From Chitinophaga pinensis (GTDB lineage: Bacteria > Bacteroidota > Bacteroidia > Chitinophagales > Chitinophagaceae): DNA of 64,000 nt. The translations under genes and the position numbers were made by a program. The stretch's first letter is position 1. Each line of letters starts with the position of its first letter. Below, in pieces: positions 27,536 through 37,655 of this stretch. Below the pieces are notes generated by a model. The model made no database searches. It was not told the origin of the DNA and saw nothing but the letters and a program-made list of their open reading frames with translations. Location: positions 186,001 to 250,000 of the forward strand of contig CAMAXV010000002.1 in the NCBI GenBank assembly GCA_945862385.1, given 5' to 3'.

Positions 27536-30358
27536 CTACCGGGCTGAACTGGCTGTTTCAGGCATCTGAAAACCAATAATTCGGGAAGATGCTTTGCTCA
27601 CAAGTGTAGCTGCTTCACTCAGATCCTGCAAACTAAGTGCATTGAAGTATTGTTCAGCATTGATAACCCTGTCAGCTGTCCTTTCACCCCTCGCAATATC
27701 CTGCAATGCAGAGAGCCAGAAAGCATTTGTTTTCACATCTACCTTATACTTTTCAATCCAGGCCTTTTTTACTTTGTCAACATAAGACTGATCAATTCCT
27801 TTATTGGCAATGCGGTTGAGTTCATTGTTAAACGAGGCTATCAGTGTATCCACTTTCGCAGGACCACATGGCAGTTGCAGGATCATCTGGAAAGCACCGT
27901 AGGGGGTTTTATTAAGACCTGCAATGGTACCTCCGCCATAAATACCCTGTATTTTTTCCCTCATTTCCTCTGTGATAATAATATTGATAGCATCACTTAA
28001 ACCATTCATTTTCAAAGCCAGGGCCTCACTATAAACAATATCACCAGCAAAAACACCTACTATCAGGCTTTTATCTTCTTTTCCTTTATTCACCCGGAAA
28101 GTCTGCTGCCCCTTAGCAATCCTTACTTTATTGTCCTTTACTACCGGCTTGGAAACTGCGGGCAACCCGGCAACATACTTTTCCAGCATGGCAATAACTT
28201 CCTTTTCATCAAAGCTACCTACCATACTGATTTGCATACCACCCAGGTCTCCAAGCAATTCCTTGTAAATGGCCAAGCTCCTGTTGAGGTCGATTTTGTC
28301 AAAATGTTCCGTCTTGGGAATTGCGGTTGGCGCAAGGGGATTGGCATTATACATAACAAGGTTCAGGCTATCGATGAATGCAACCTGCGGATTGGCGCCA
28401 AGCATGGCAACCTGTGCTTTGCCCCGCTGAATGACGGAATTATAAAGACCACTATCTTTTCTAGGCTCCCTGACATACAGGTTGAGCAATTGAAAAAGCA
28501 CCTCCAGGTCTTTTTTGCTGCTTGATCCAGAAAATCCTGCACTGTAATTGCTGATGGATGGCCTGAGCGAGCTTACCTTTCCGGCAAGGGCCTTGGTGAG
28601 ATCGGTTGGACTAAACGCACCCACACCCATTGCAGATACGAGACTTACAGCATTTTCTGCACTGTATTTATCGGAAAGGCTGTAGTTCGACAAACCGCCG
28701 GGTCTGGAAGCTGCAAAGAGAATCTGGTCATTTTTGAAATCAGTCACTTTCAGAGACACCTTTACGCCATTAGACAAAATCAGTTCTGTTGTTCCGAGCT
28801 TTGCGTTGGCAGACCTGCTAACCACTTTACCTGGTTTGGGCATGGTTGTAAGCAAACTTGCTGCAACTGCCTTTTCCTCATAGGGTTTAATACCAGCATC
28901 CGACAATTTACTGTCTAACATAGTCAGAATAGCCTGATCAGCTGGCATGGAAGTATTGCCCTCCGGGCCCATTACATAAGTAAACCTGTTTTTTTCGTTT
29001 TTAAATATATCTGTTATGGCGTTTACCTCCTGAATACCGATAGCTGGAATCATCCCTTTAACAAGTTCATATTCTGCTTCAATACCGGGAATAGATTCAC
29101 CATCGGTAAAATTTCGGATATACTCATCTGCGTATTGCACGGATTCTGTTTTATCCCTGTTGTTCCAGCTGCGTTCGTAGGAACTGAGCAGATTCATTTT
29201 GGCCCTTTCCAGTTCCGCGGCAGTAAAACCAAAACGCCTTACCCTTTCTATTTCGGTCAGTGCTGCATCAATACCCTTTTTGACATCATTCGTTCCTGTT
29301 CCACCCTGAATGGTGAAGGATTGATAATTTTTAGCATAACCGCCAAAGCCAGCGTACGCATAAACAAAAGGTGGGTTTTCCTTCTGGGTCAGTTCCCTCA
29401 ACCTGCTACCCAGCATGGATGTATAAAGATTGTTAAACAGTTCTTTCCGGTATTCTCCGGCAGTGGTTGCTTTTTTATAAGCAAAGGCAGGATAGTTGAT
29501 GGCAAATTCAAATCCAGTTGCTTCCTTATCGGTTACAACCATGGCTGTATTATCTGAATAAGGAGGAACTGCAGCATATTCCCTTTGTCTGGTTTGGGCA
29601 GCAGATTTAATTCTCGCAAAATGCTTTTCAATCATTTTTTTAGCCTGGTCAACCGGGAGGTCTCCCACCACTATGACTGCCATCAGTTCAGGCCTGTACC
29701 AGTCGCGGTAAAAACGCCTGATGGCATCCGGTTGAAAATTTTTGATGATGCTGTCGTTACCGATGGGGAGACGCTGAGCGTATTTTGAACCTTTGAAAAG
29801 ATTAGGGTAAACTTTTTTAAACATCCTTTCTTCACCGCTTTTACCTAAACGACTTTCTTCCAGGATTACGCCCCTTTCGCTGTTAATATCTTCTGTATTA
29901 TAGGTCACCTGATGTGCCCAGTCTTCCAGAATCTGGAATCCTTTTTCCAGGTTGGCCGGCTGATCAGCAGGAATAGGCAGGATATAAACAGTTTCATCAA
30001 ATCCTGTATAGGCATTCAGGTCGTTACCAAACTCAACACCAATCCCTTGCAGGTAAGAAACAATATCATTCTTTTTAAAGTTTTTTGTACCATTGAAAGC
30101 CATGTGTTCCGCAAAATGTGCCAGTCCGAGCTGGTCATCATCCTCCATTATCGATCCAACCTTTACTACCAGCCTCAGCTCCAGCTTTTTTTCTGGCTTC
30201 TTATTTTCCCTGATGTAGTAGGTCAATCCATTCTCCAGTTTACCTTTTATCAACTTAGCATCCTGCGGCAAAGCCATTGCAGGATTAATCTGTGCAGTGG
30301 ATTTATCTGCAACTGCAACCGAGAGCAGTAAGAAGAGGAAAGGGATTAACTTGTTCAT
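27536..30358 (-). CDS. M16 family metallopeptidase (insulinase/pitrilysin-like), exported
   Basis: GLAHFAEHMAFNGTKNF (HxxEH) and RGVILEESRLG; two-repeat length; signal peptide MNKLIPFLFLLLSVAVADKSTAQ. Confidence 0.93.
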   Translation of the reverse strand: MNKLIPFLFLLLSVAVADKSTAQINPAMALPQDAKLIKGKLENGLTYYIRENKKPEKKLELRLVVKVGSIMEDDDQLGLAHFAEHMAFNGTKNFKKNDIVSYLQGIGVEFGNDLNAYTGFDETVYILPIPADQPANLEKGFQILEDWAHQVTYNTEDINSERGVILEESRLGKSGEERMFKKVYPNLFKGSKYAQRLPIGNDSIIKNFQPDAIRRFYRDWYRPELMAVIVVGDLPVDQAKKMIEKHFARIKSAAQTRQREYAAVPPYSDNTAMVVTDKEATGFEFAINYPAFAYKKATTAGEYRKELFNNLYTSMLGSRLRELTQKENPPFVYAYAGFGGYAKNYQSFTIQGGTGTNDVKKGIDAALTEIERVRRFGFTAAELERAKMNLLSSYERSWNNRDKTESVQYADEYIRNFTDGESIPGIEAEYELVKGMIPAIGIQEVNAITDIFKNEKNRFTYVMGPEGNTSMPADQAILTMLDSKLSDAGIKPYEEKAVAASLLTTMPKPGKVVSRSANAKLGTTELILSNGVKVSLKVTDFKNDQILFAASRPGGLSNYSLSDKYSAENAVSLVSAMGVGAFSPTDLTKALAGKVSSLRPSISNYSAGFSGSSSKKDLEVLFQLLNLYVREPRKDSGLYNSVIQRGKAQVAMLGANPQVAFIDSLNLVMYNANPLAPTAIPKTEHFDKIDLNRSLAIYKELLGDLGGMQISMVGSFDEKEVIAMLEKYVAGLPAVSKPVVKDNKVRIAKGQQTFRVNKGKEDKSLIVGVFAGDIVYSEALALKMNGLSDAINIIITEEMREKIQGIYGGGTIAGLNKTPYGAFQMILQLPCGPAKVDTLIASFNNELNRIANKGIDQSYVDKVKKAWIEKYKVDVKTNAFWLSALQDIARGERTADRVINAEQYFNALSLQDLSEAATLVSKASSRIIGFQMPETASSAR

Positions 30359-30409
30359 GCATGTGGGTTTAAGCAACAAAGATAATGCCGTTTATAAGTG
30401 GAATCAAAA

Positions 30410-30437
30410 CAAAACCCATGGAAAACCATGGGTTTTG
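30410..30437 (-). terminator. hairpin, candidate terminator/5' structure
   Basis: CAAAACCCATGG-AAAA-CCATGGGTTTTG, 12-bp perfect stem; on the minus strand followed by TTTTGATT. Confidence 0.5.
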
Positions 30438-30548
30438 ACTTTTAGGGTGCCGTTTCATAAATCAGCGGTGCCGAATGGCTAATATGTTGAATATAACCGC
30501 TTTCATTATTCAGGTATGAATTTCCAACAATAAAAGTGTTATTTAATA

Positions 30549-30581
30549 GAAATAGGTGACGAAATAGGTGGAGAAATAGGT
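30549..30581 (+). repeat. three direct repeats GAAATAGGT at exact 12-bp spacing
   Basis: GAAATAGGT starts at 30549, 30561 and 30573. Confidence 0.9.
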
Positions 30582-30867
30582 TATTATCAATTTAACCGTT
30601 TTATATTTTTGCTTTTACCAACATCATTAATATTTCTTATCTTATTGATAATGTTTACTTTAAGCATAAAAAGTAGGGGAATCACCAAATTTCGGACCAA
30701 CTTCAATAGCTAAAAAACAAGAAGGGTTGACAGCTTATATCAAAATCAAATACTATTCGCAGGAGTATTAATTACCCGTTATTGAACTACCTATTCCAGC
30801 TTAATTGCTCCTGCTATTATAATGACTAAAAGCATATTCATCAGATAAGTCACATAAAAAAATCCGG

Positions 30868-33282
30868 CTACTCCTGAATTATCTTAACGGTTTTGACGTT
30901 TTTGTTTTGCTTCACGCGGTATACAAATGTGAGATTTACCTGACGTGGCCGGAACCCACTATAACCCTGGAAAGAAAAATTGCTTCCAGTTACTGTGGTC
31001 CTGGTTTTTCTTGAATTAAAAACATCTGTGATATTAAGGGTTAACGTTCCCTGCTTTTTTAGAATATCATGACTCGCTGATAAATCAGCATAAAACAAAC
31101 CTGACCTTCTGCCCTGAACAGTTTTCTGAGCTGCCTCATAATTCATCCTCCATTGAATGTCCAGCGCACTGCTTAAGCTAAACCTTGAAGTGTGCCTGAG
31201 AAACCAGCTGTAGGTATCTGCAAGAAAGGTAGGAAGAATGTTTGTACCATCAATTTTAGCATAAAACAAGTTGAAATTTCCATCCATCCGCAACCATTTA
31301 TATGGTTTTACAGTAGATGTCAACTCAACGCCAAATGCCTTTTCAGATAAAAGATTTTCAGTACGGGTTACTGCATTACCGAGATTATCTACTTTTCTTA
31401 TTCGATCAATTCTGCCAGTGGTAGAGCGATGATACAATGAAGAAGTAAGTGATCCTTTGTCAAATGTTTTAATATGACCTATTTCAAAAACATCACTGAA
31501 CTCCGGATTAAGATCCGGATTGCCACTAAAGAAACTTCTGCTGTCAGATAAGGTCACATACGGACTTAGATCATTATAAAACGGCCTTCTCACTCTCCTG
31601 CTGTAACTCAATTGTAATCCGTTTTCTGCAGGTAATTGATAATCAAAATGAACACTTGGAAAAAAGTTCAAATAATCTCTCGGATTCACTTCATTGGTTT
31701 CCTTTAAAGTAGTAGTAACATCAGTAAATTCAGCCCTTAGTCCTGCCTGGTATCCAAAATTTCCTTTCTTGTTGGAAATGATGCCATATAATCCATGAAT
31801 ATTTTCGTCATACAGAAAGACATTATCCAACCCTGGTATTACGTCAAAAATACCTGATGCATTTTGCTGGGTAACAAGATAGTCATTAACCATTTCCCTG
31901 AAACTCGTTCTTAAACCTGTTTCAAGTTTGCCATCCTTGCCAAAAGGATATATGTAATCTACCTGTAATAACCATTGTTTTTCAAACTCATCATTCAATG
32001 ACTTTTGATTCAGATTCCTGCTTTTAATTTCAGTGCCATCAGGGGTAAAGCTGCTTTGAAAATACGACTGATCTGAATTCTCCCAATAGTCTATGTACTT
32101 GAACTCGCTCATAATCTCATGTCCCTTTTTCTTAAAACTTTTTTTATGCACAATAGAGAACTCAGAATTGGGTTCATCCTCTTCCTCCAATTGCTTTCTA
32201 TTCACAAACCCTGTGATATTAGATTTGGAATTGAGGAAATCATCATACCTGAAATTGCGCTCTCTGCTGGCAAGGCTTCCCCGGTACAAATATGCTGCAG
32301 TAAGGATATTTGTTTCATTGAAGAAATAGTCCAATCCTGCCCGTACATTGTTGTTGAATGTTCTTAAACGCATGCGATCCTCTTGTTCAAAGAAGAACGT
32401 TGAATCTCCTGAAACATAAGACTGAGAAACCTTTCCGATTGCAGGTTGAATTCGGTGTGCAATACCATAATTAACAAAAAAGTTGATTTTGTTTTTCCGG
32501 TAATTCAGGTTAGCTGCAACACCATAATTATCCGGATTACCTGTAATCAATTCAAATGAGCCATTGAAACCCTGCCGCCTGTCTTTCTTTAATACAATAT
32601 TGATGATGCCTGCCATACCCTCTGCTTCGTAACGAGCAGACGGGTTTGTAATGAGCTCCACGCGCTCCACCAGGCTTGCCTGCAGTTGCTGTAAGCCGCT
32701 TCCACCTTTTATACTTACCAACCCTGAAGGCTTACCATCAATCAGTATCCTGACATTATCACTGCCCCGCAGCTTGACCGCTCCATCAGGATCAACTGAA
32801 ACAGATGGTATGTTTTGCAGTATATCAGAGGCATTACCGCCGGCGTTGGCCAGGTCTTTCCCTACATTGAATATTTTTTTATCAAGAGACAACTGCATGC
32901 TGCTTTTTTCAGCCTGAACAACAATATTATCAAGCATTTGTCCTTTTAAGTCTTTCAAAAACAAAGACCCCAGCTCTATCAGGCTATCTCCTTCTTTTAC
33001 CACCAGATTCATGGTCAAGGGTTCATGCATAACATGGTATACCTCCAGCTTGTATTTCCCTGGTAAAGCTGATATAGTAAACCGGGCATCAGCCATGAGG
33101 TTGTAGCCCTTGATCAGGCTATCTTTCTGCTTCAGCAATACACTGGCAAATGATGCTGGAACACTGTCTCGAGCACCCAAAACAATGCCTTTGATGGGTA
33201 CAGGAGTTAAAGACTGTGACTGAAGGTCTGAATAGCTTAGGAGAAAAAGACAAACCAGGGATAAAGAAATGTACCGCATCAT
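30868..33282 (-). CDS. TonB-dependent receptor-like outer membrane beta-barrel family protein
   Basis: Carboxypeptidase-regulatory-like N-terminus; ILIDGKPSGL and NPSARYEAEGMAGIINIVLKKDRRQGFNGS plug motifs; barrel C-terminus. Confidence 0.9.
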   Translation of the reverse strand: MMRYISLSLVCLFLLSYSDLQSQSLTPVPIKGIVLGARDSVPASFASVLLKQKDSLIKGYNLMADARFTISALPGKYKLEVYHVMHEPLTMNLVVKEGDSLIELGSLFLKDLKGQMLDNIVVQAEKSSMQLSLDKKIFNVGKDLANAGGNASDILQNIPSVSVDPDGAVKLRGSDNVRILIDGKPSGLVSIKGGSGLQQLQASLVERVELITNPSARYEAEGMAGIINIVLKKDRRQGFNGSFELITGNPDNYGVAANLNYRKNKINFFVNYGIAHRIQPAIGKVSQSYVSGDSTFFFEQEDRMRLRTFNNNVRAGLDYFFNETNILTAAYLYRGSLASRERNFRYDDFLNSKSNITGFVNRKQLEEEDEPNSEFSIVHKKSFKKKGHEIMSEFKYIDYWENSDQSYFQSSFTPDGTEIKSRNLNQKSLNDEFEKQWLLQVDYIYPFGKDGKLETGLRTSFREMVNDYLVTQQNASGIFDVIPGLDNVFLYDENIHGLYGIISNKKGNFGYQAGLRAEFTDVTTTLKETNEVNPRDYLNFFPSVHFDYQLPAENGLQLSYSRRVRRPFYNDLSPYVTLSDSRSFFSGNPDLNPEFSDVFEIGHIKTFDKGSLTSSLYHRSTTGRIDRIRKVDNLGNAVTRTENLLSEKAFGVELTSTVKPYKWLRMDGNFNLFYAKIDGTNILPTFLADTYSWFLRHTSRFSLSSALDIQWRMNYEAAQKTVQGRRSGLFYADLSASHDILKKQGTLTLNITDVFNSRKTRTTVTGSNFSFQGYSGFRPRQVNLTFVYRVKQNKNVKTVKIIQE

Positions 33283-33382
33283 AGTTAGATGACAATTTAG
33301 TTATTTTCTCTCAGGTTTGTACACAGAACTACGTTTAGTGAAACCTGTGATAATGTTTACCTTTGAAAACAAGAATTGAAAG

Positions 33383-34120
33383 ATGCTATACCTCCATAAA
33401 TTACTGCCCTTTTTACTTTCGCCGTTTCTGTTGCTCTGTATTTTGATTGTAGCTGGACTAATCAGAAAAAAGTACCGATTGATCTGGTTTTCGTTGATTA
33501 CGATGTTGTTCCTTTCAACACCTATTGTAAGTAACTATCTTTTTTCCCTGCTTGAAAATGCCGGCAGCAGAAAACAACCAGCAGATATGGCACCTGCTGA
33601 TGCCATTGTAGTCTTAAGTGGGATGACCCACGGGGTTCCGTCTAAAAGCGGACCAATAAGTGAGTGGCATGACCCTGACCGTTTTTTTGGCGGTATTGAA
33701 TTGATGAAATCAGGACTGGCACCTAAACTGGTTTTTACAAAAGGAAGACTGCCCTGGCGGCTTGGCCCCACAGAATCTTTTATTTTAGAACAGAAAGCCA
33801 TTGAGATGGGGATTCGACCTAATCAGATACTTACAGCTGAGGAGGCTGAAAATACTGAAGAAGAAGCTGAAGCCTTAACCAGGTTGCTGGATGGAAAAGG
33901 AAATCACATCATTCTTGTTACATCTTCTTATCACATACCAAGGGCAGTCATAATTTTTGAAAAGGCTGGCTTCAGGGTTCAGCCCTATCCCGTTGATTTC
34001 AAAACAGGTGGCAACCGGATTGTTCCAATGGATTTCGTACCCCGTCCGGATGGACTATCAATGGTTGAGAAGTGTGTCAGGGAAACAATCGGAAGAATCT
34101 ATTACAGGCTGAAATCCTGA
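33383..34120 (+). CDS. YdcF/ElyC/SanA family (DUF218) protein
   Basis: DAIVVLSGMTHG, ELMKSGLAPKLVFTKG, LVTSSYHIPRAVIIFEKAGF; two N-terminal TMs. Confidence 0.88.
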   Translation: MLYLHKLLPFLLSPFLLLCILIVAGLIRKKYRLIWFSLITMLFLSTPIVSNYLFSLLENAGSRKQPADMAPADAIVVLSGMTHGVPSKSGPISEWHDPDRFFGGIELMKSGLAPKLVFTKGRLPWRLGPTESFILEQKAIEMGIRPNQILTAEEAENTEEEAEALTRLLDGKGNHIILVTSSYHIPRAVIIFEKAGFRVQPYPVDFKTGGNRIVPMDFVPRPDGLSMVEKCVRETIGRIYYRLKS

Positions 34121-35065
34121 TTATTGCTGCGCAGCCATAGCTGCGAGTATCTCTTTTTCAGAAATAGCCGGCTGTTCTATCTTATCCATTTTAACTTCAG
34201 TTGTTTCCTCAAAGACATGACCATCTTCATAACCAACTGAAACATAAACAAATAAATGTTGCCTGGTGGCTCCCTTGAATGTACCTTTTACAGGAGTACA
34301 ATCCTTAAAGTTGCGACCAACAGCAAGTTTTACATGCGTCTCTCCTACCCAGGTGTTATTGGTTGGATCAATGCCGCACCATCCCTTTTGGGGTATATAG
34401 GCCTCCACCCAGGCATGGGTTGCACCTTCTCCACGCATACCATTTTTATTGGGACAAATATACCCACTTACGTAGCGGCAGGGTATGCCGGCTGTGCGGA
34501 GTAACTGCAGCAGCACATGAGCAAAATCCTGACAAACACCTTCCCGCAGTTTCATGATTTCATCAACCGTTGTCTCAATGTTTGTGATCCCTTTTTTGTA
34601 GGTAAAATTGTCAAAAATATACCTGCTGCAGGATTCCACCAATTGCCCAATGTTGCGGGTATCATCATTAATATCGCTGCAGATTTTAATGATTTCATGC
34701 TGACAAACAATCTGTTCTGCATTGGAAAGCTCCAGTAATAAAAGAGATTTTTGTATTTCTGTATGCAGGTCAGTAAAACTGCCCACATTATTTGTGATAT
34801 CTGAATCCGGTGCAACTGTGCTAACCAACAACCTACTCTCCACCTTTAGCTCCTGATGCCCTTCCAGCACATTAAAAAACCCTGTTCGGTTACCCCAGTA
34901 ATCCTGATAAATCTGGATCTCGGGATTACCGGTTATAATCAGCTCATGCTGAAGTACTTCCTGGTCTGATCCCGGAATTGGGTAGATCCGCAATTCATTC
35001 ACACTTTCTGAAACCGGAGACTCGTAAAGATATCTTGTAATATGCTGAATCCTGAACAGGGCCAT
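34121..35065 (-). CDS. transglutaminase-like family protein with bacterial transglutaminase-like N-terminal region
   Basis: REGVCQDFAHVLLQLLRTAGIPCRYVSGYI, ATHAWVEAYIPQKGWCGIDPTN. Confidence 0.93.
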   Translation of the reverse strand: MALFRIQHITRYLYESPVSESVNELRIYPIPGSDQEVLQHELIITGNPEIQIYQDYWGNRTGFFNVLEGHQELKVESRLLVSTVAPDSDITNNVGSFTDLHTEIQKSLLLLELSNAEQIVCQHEIIKICSDINDDTRNIGQLVESCSRYIFDNFTYKKGITNIETTVDEIMKLREGVCQDFAHVLLQLLRTAGIPCRYVSGYICPNKNGMRGEGATHAWVEAYIPQKGWCGIDPTNNTWVGETHVKLAVGRNFKDCTPVKGTFKGATRQHLFVYVSVGYEDGHVFEETTEVKMDKIEQPAISEKEILAAMAAQQ

Positions 35066-35074
35066 GCTACACGT

Positions 35075-36016
35075 TTATGCGTATGAAAAGAAGGAGTGAG
35101 ACAATTGATTATGAAAAGTATTGATATTATTCTGTGTGATGTCAAGAAATCCACGCAATGTTTGATCTTGCAATGCGTTTTGGTCAGCGTACTGAACATG
35201 ACTGAGCAGCCTTCCAAATAACCGCATCATCTCAGTTCTTCCGGCAGGTTGATTTTGCTCCACCAATTCTTCCAGGTGTCTTTTAATCCGTTCAAGACTG
35301 TACATGACCGAATGCGGAAACTGACGGTTAAATATCACCTGATCAAGCACATTCTTATCAGTATCACTGCTTCGGTAATTCTTGAGGTGCAGCTCATACC
35401 CTGAAAGTGTAAACAACAAACTGCGCCAGAAAAGAATATCTCTTTCCTGCTGTTTGGCTGATCCAATACCGTTAAAATGTATGCCAGTAATAGATAAAGT
35501 AAGCTGACACCGCTCAATGTATTTACCCAGGTTCATAAAACCCCATGCCATTCCCCTGGGCATAGTGCTGTCTGTAATCCCTGTGTACAGCAGACAGTTG
35601 GTAAGCAGCGTCTCCATGGTCACCAGCTGCTCACTAGACAAAAGCCGACTTGTGGTTTTGGGATTATTAATAAGGTGGTAAAGTTGATTGACCTGTTCCC
35701 ACATTTCCTTGGTTATGTGATCCTGCATCCCTCTGGCATTTTCCCGGGCTTTATTCAGTATCGATTTCAGTGAATTGTTGTTCTCAGCATCCAGCAAAAG
35801 GTATTCAATAACCTGGTTAGGATTGGCTGTCAACTCGCTGCTACGCTCGGGAGATATCCCGGAAAAGACACGTATGACAGGCTCCCAGCTGTTTATACCA
35901 GATGATCCTTTATCCAGAGATAACACATAACTGGTCATTAACATCCTCAACAGACCTTCAGATCTCTCGAGGTACCTGTTCATCCAGAACATGGAATCTG
36001 CAATCCTACTCAGCAT
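35075..36016 (-). CDS. alpha-E domain-containing protein
   Basis: MLSRIADSMFWMNRYLERSEGLLRML start is characteristic; adjacent to ATP-grasp. Confidence 0.93.
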   Translation of the reverse strand: MLSRIADSMFWMNRYLERSEGLLRMLMTSYVLSLDKGSSGINSWEPVIRVFSGISPERSSELTANPNQVIEYLLLDAENNNSLKSILNKARENARGMQDHITKEMWEQVNQLYHLINNPKTTSRLLSSEQLVTMETLLTNCLLYTGITDSTMPRGMAWGFMNLGKYIERCQLTLSITGIHFNGIGSAKQQERDILFWRSLLFTLSGYELHLKNYRSSDTDKNVLDQVIFNRQFPHSVMYSLERIKRHLEELVEQNQPAGRTEMMRLFGRLLSHVQYADQNALQDQTLRGFLDITQNNINTFHNQLSHSFFSYA

Positions 36017-37484
36017 CGTTCAAATTTTGTTTGAAGGAATCCGTATCAATAACCCAGGTGTCTTTGCTTCCCCCACCCTGAGAGGAATTTACCACAAGGG
36101 AACCTTCTCTGAGCGCCACCCTTGTTAAACCTCCGGGAACAATATCAATTCCTGATGGTCCGCATAATGCATATGGCCTGAGGTCAACATGCCTTGCCTG
36201 AAGGCTGCCGTCAATAAAACACGGAACCGTAGAAAGTTTGATGATGGGTTGGGCAATGAATTCCCTTGGAGATTCCTCCACCCTGGCTCTAAAAAGCTTA
36301 ACCTCCTCGTCTGTGGCCTTATTACCCATCAGCATACCATAACCACCAGACTGGTTGGTTCCTTTCAGTACCATCTGATTGATTTTGCTGAAGACATACT
36401 CTCGTTCATCGGCATTGCTCATCTGGTAAGTGGGGACATTCGGAAGGATCGGTTCTTCATTCAGGTAATACCTGATCATATCAGGAACGTAAGCATATAC
36501 AGCCTTGTCGTCTGCAACACCATTTCCAATCGCATTAACTATGGCCACATTACCCTTTCTGTATGCTGCTACCAGTCCGGGTACACCCAACACACTATCC
36601 GGTTTGAAATTTAACGGATCCAGAAACTCATCATCCACTCTCCGGTAAATAACATCTACCTGTGTGAGTCCGCGTGTTGTTTTCATATAGACCTTGCTGT
36701 TATTCACTACAAGATCTGTTCCTTCTACCAGTGGAATACCCATCTGCCTAGCCAAAAATGTATGCTCATAATACGCTGAATTGAATACACCGGGTGTGAG
36801 GATTACTGCAACAGGATTGCTAACCGATCTTGGAGAAAGTGCAAGCAAATTACTGTGCAGGATGAGCGGATAATTGTTAACCATCCTGACTTTATTCTCA
36901 GAAACCTGATCTGGAAACAGACGCTTCGTAACCTCCCGGTTTTCGAGCATATAAGACACACCCGAGGGCGTTCGCAGGTTGTCTTCCAGGATATAAAACT
37001 GTCCCTCGTCTCCCCGGATCAGGTCAATCCCTGAGATATGTACATAAATCCTGTGTGATACATCAATACCGGCAACTTCACGGGTGTAATGTGGACAGGA
37101 AGCAATGAGCGCATGAGGAATTATCCCGTCGTGCAGAATTTGCTGTTCGTGGTAAATATCATGCAGAAACATGTTGAGCGCCTTGAGACGCTGTTTGATT
37201 CCGCGTTCAATATGATCCCATTCTGAGGAAGTGATTATCCTGGGGATGACATCAAAAGGAAAAATCCTTTCAATACCGGCATCATCACTGTAAACGGTAA
37301 AGGTGATGCCCTGATTCATAAAGAGCTCACCTGCATGCATGTGTTTCTGCTTTAGTTCATCTGATTTCAGATGAGACAAAGACATCATCAGCTTACTGTA
37401 AGGCTCCCTAACTGAATTGTCCCCAAGCATCTCATCCCATGCGCCAGAGCGCAGGTAGTCCGTGAGCATTGCCTGGATGGTCAT
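36006..37484 (-). CDS. circularly permuted type 2 ATP-grasp protein
   Basis: DLIRGDEGQFYILEDNLRTPSGVSYMLENREV, GGYGMLMG, HVDLRPYALCG. Confidence 0.94.
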   Translation of the reverse strand: MTIQAMLTDYLRSGAWDEMLGDNSVREPYSKLMMSLSHLKSDELKQKHMHAGELFMNQGITFTVYSDDAGIERIFPFDVIPRIITSSEWDHIERGIKQRLKALNMFLHDIYHEQQILHDGIIPHALIASCPHYTREVAGIDVSHRIYVHISGIDLIRGDEGQFYILEDNLRTPSGVSYMLENREVTKRLFPDQVSENKVRMVNNYPLILHSNLLALSPRSVSNPVAVILTPGVFNSAYYEHTFLARQMGIPLVEGTDLVVNNSKVYMKTTRGLTQVDVIYRRVDDEFLDPLNFKPDSVLGVPGLVAAYRKGNVAIVNAIGNGVADDKAVYAYVPDMIRYYLNEEPILPNVPTYQMSNADEREYVFSKINQMVLKGTNQSGGYGMLMGNKATDEEVKLFRARVEESPREFIAQPIIKLSTVPCFIDGSLQARHVDLRPYALCGPSGIDIVPGGLTRVALREGSLVVNSSQGGGSKDTWVIDTDSFKQNLNDAE

Positions 37485-37655
37485 AGTTCTGTTTTAAATG
37501 ACAAATGGCTGCATTAACCCCTATTGAGGAAATAGCAACCATTGTAATGAAGATACTGAAAAAAATTGAGAAAACCATAGCATCGCCTAACTTGAAACGG
37601 ACTTCCAATACTAAATTTTCAAAGTATTGCTTAATAGTTTCAAAATGCTGATTTA

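Noticed and set aside
36006-37484. Novelty claim for the circularly permuted ATP-grasp protein itself
   Set aside because: The permutation in this family is already established; only the unknown product of the operon is of interest.
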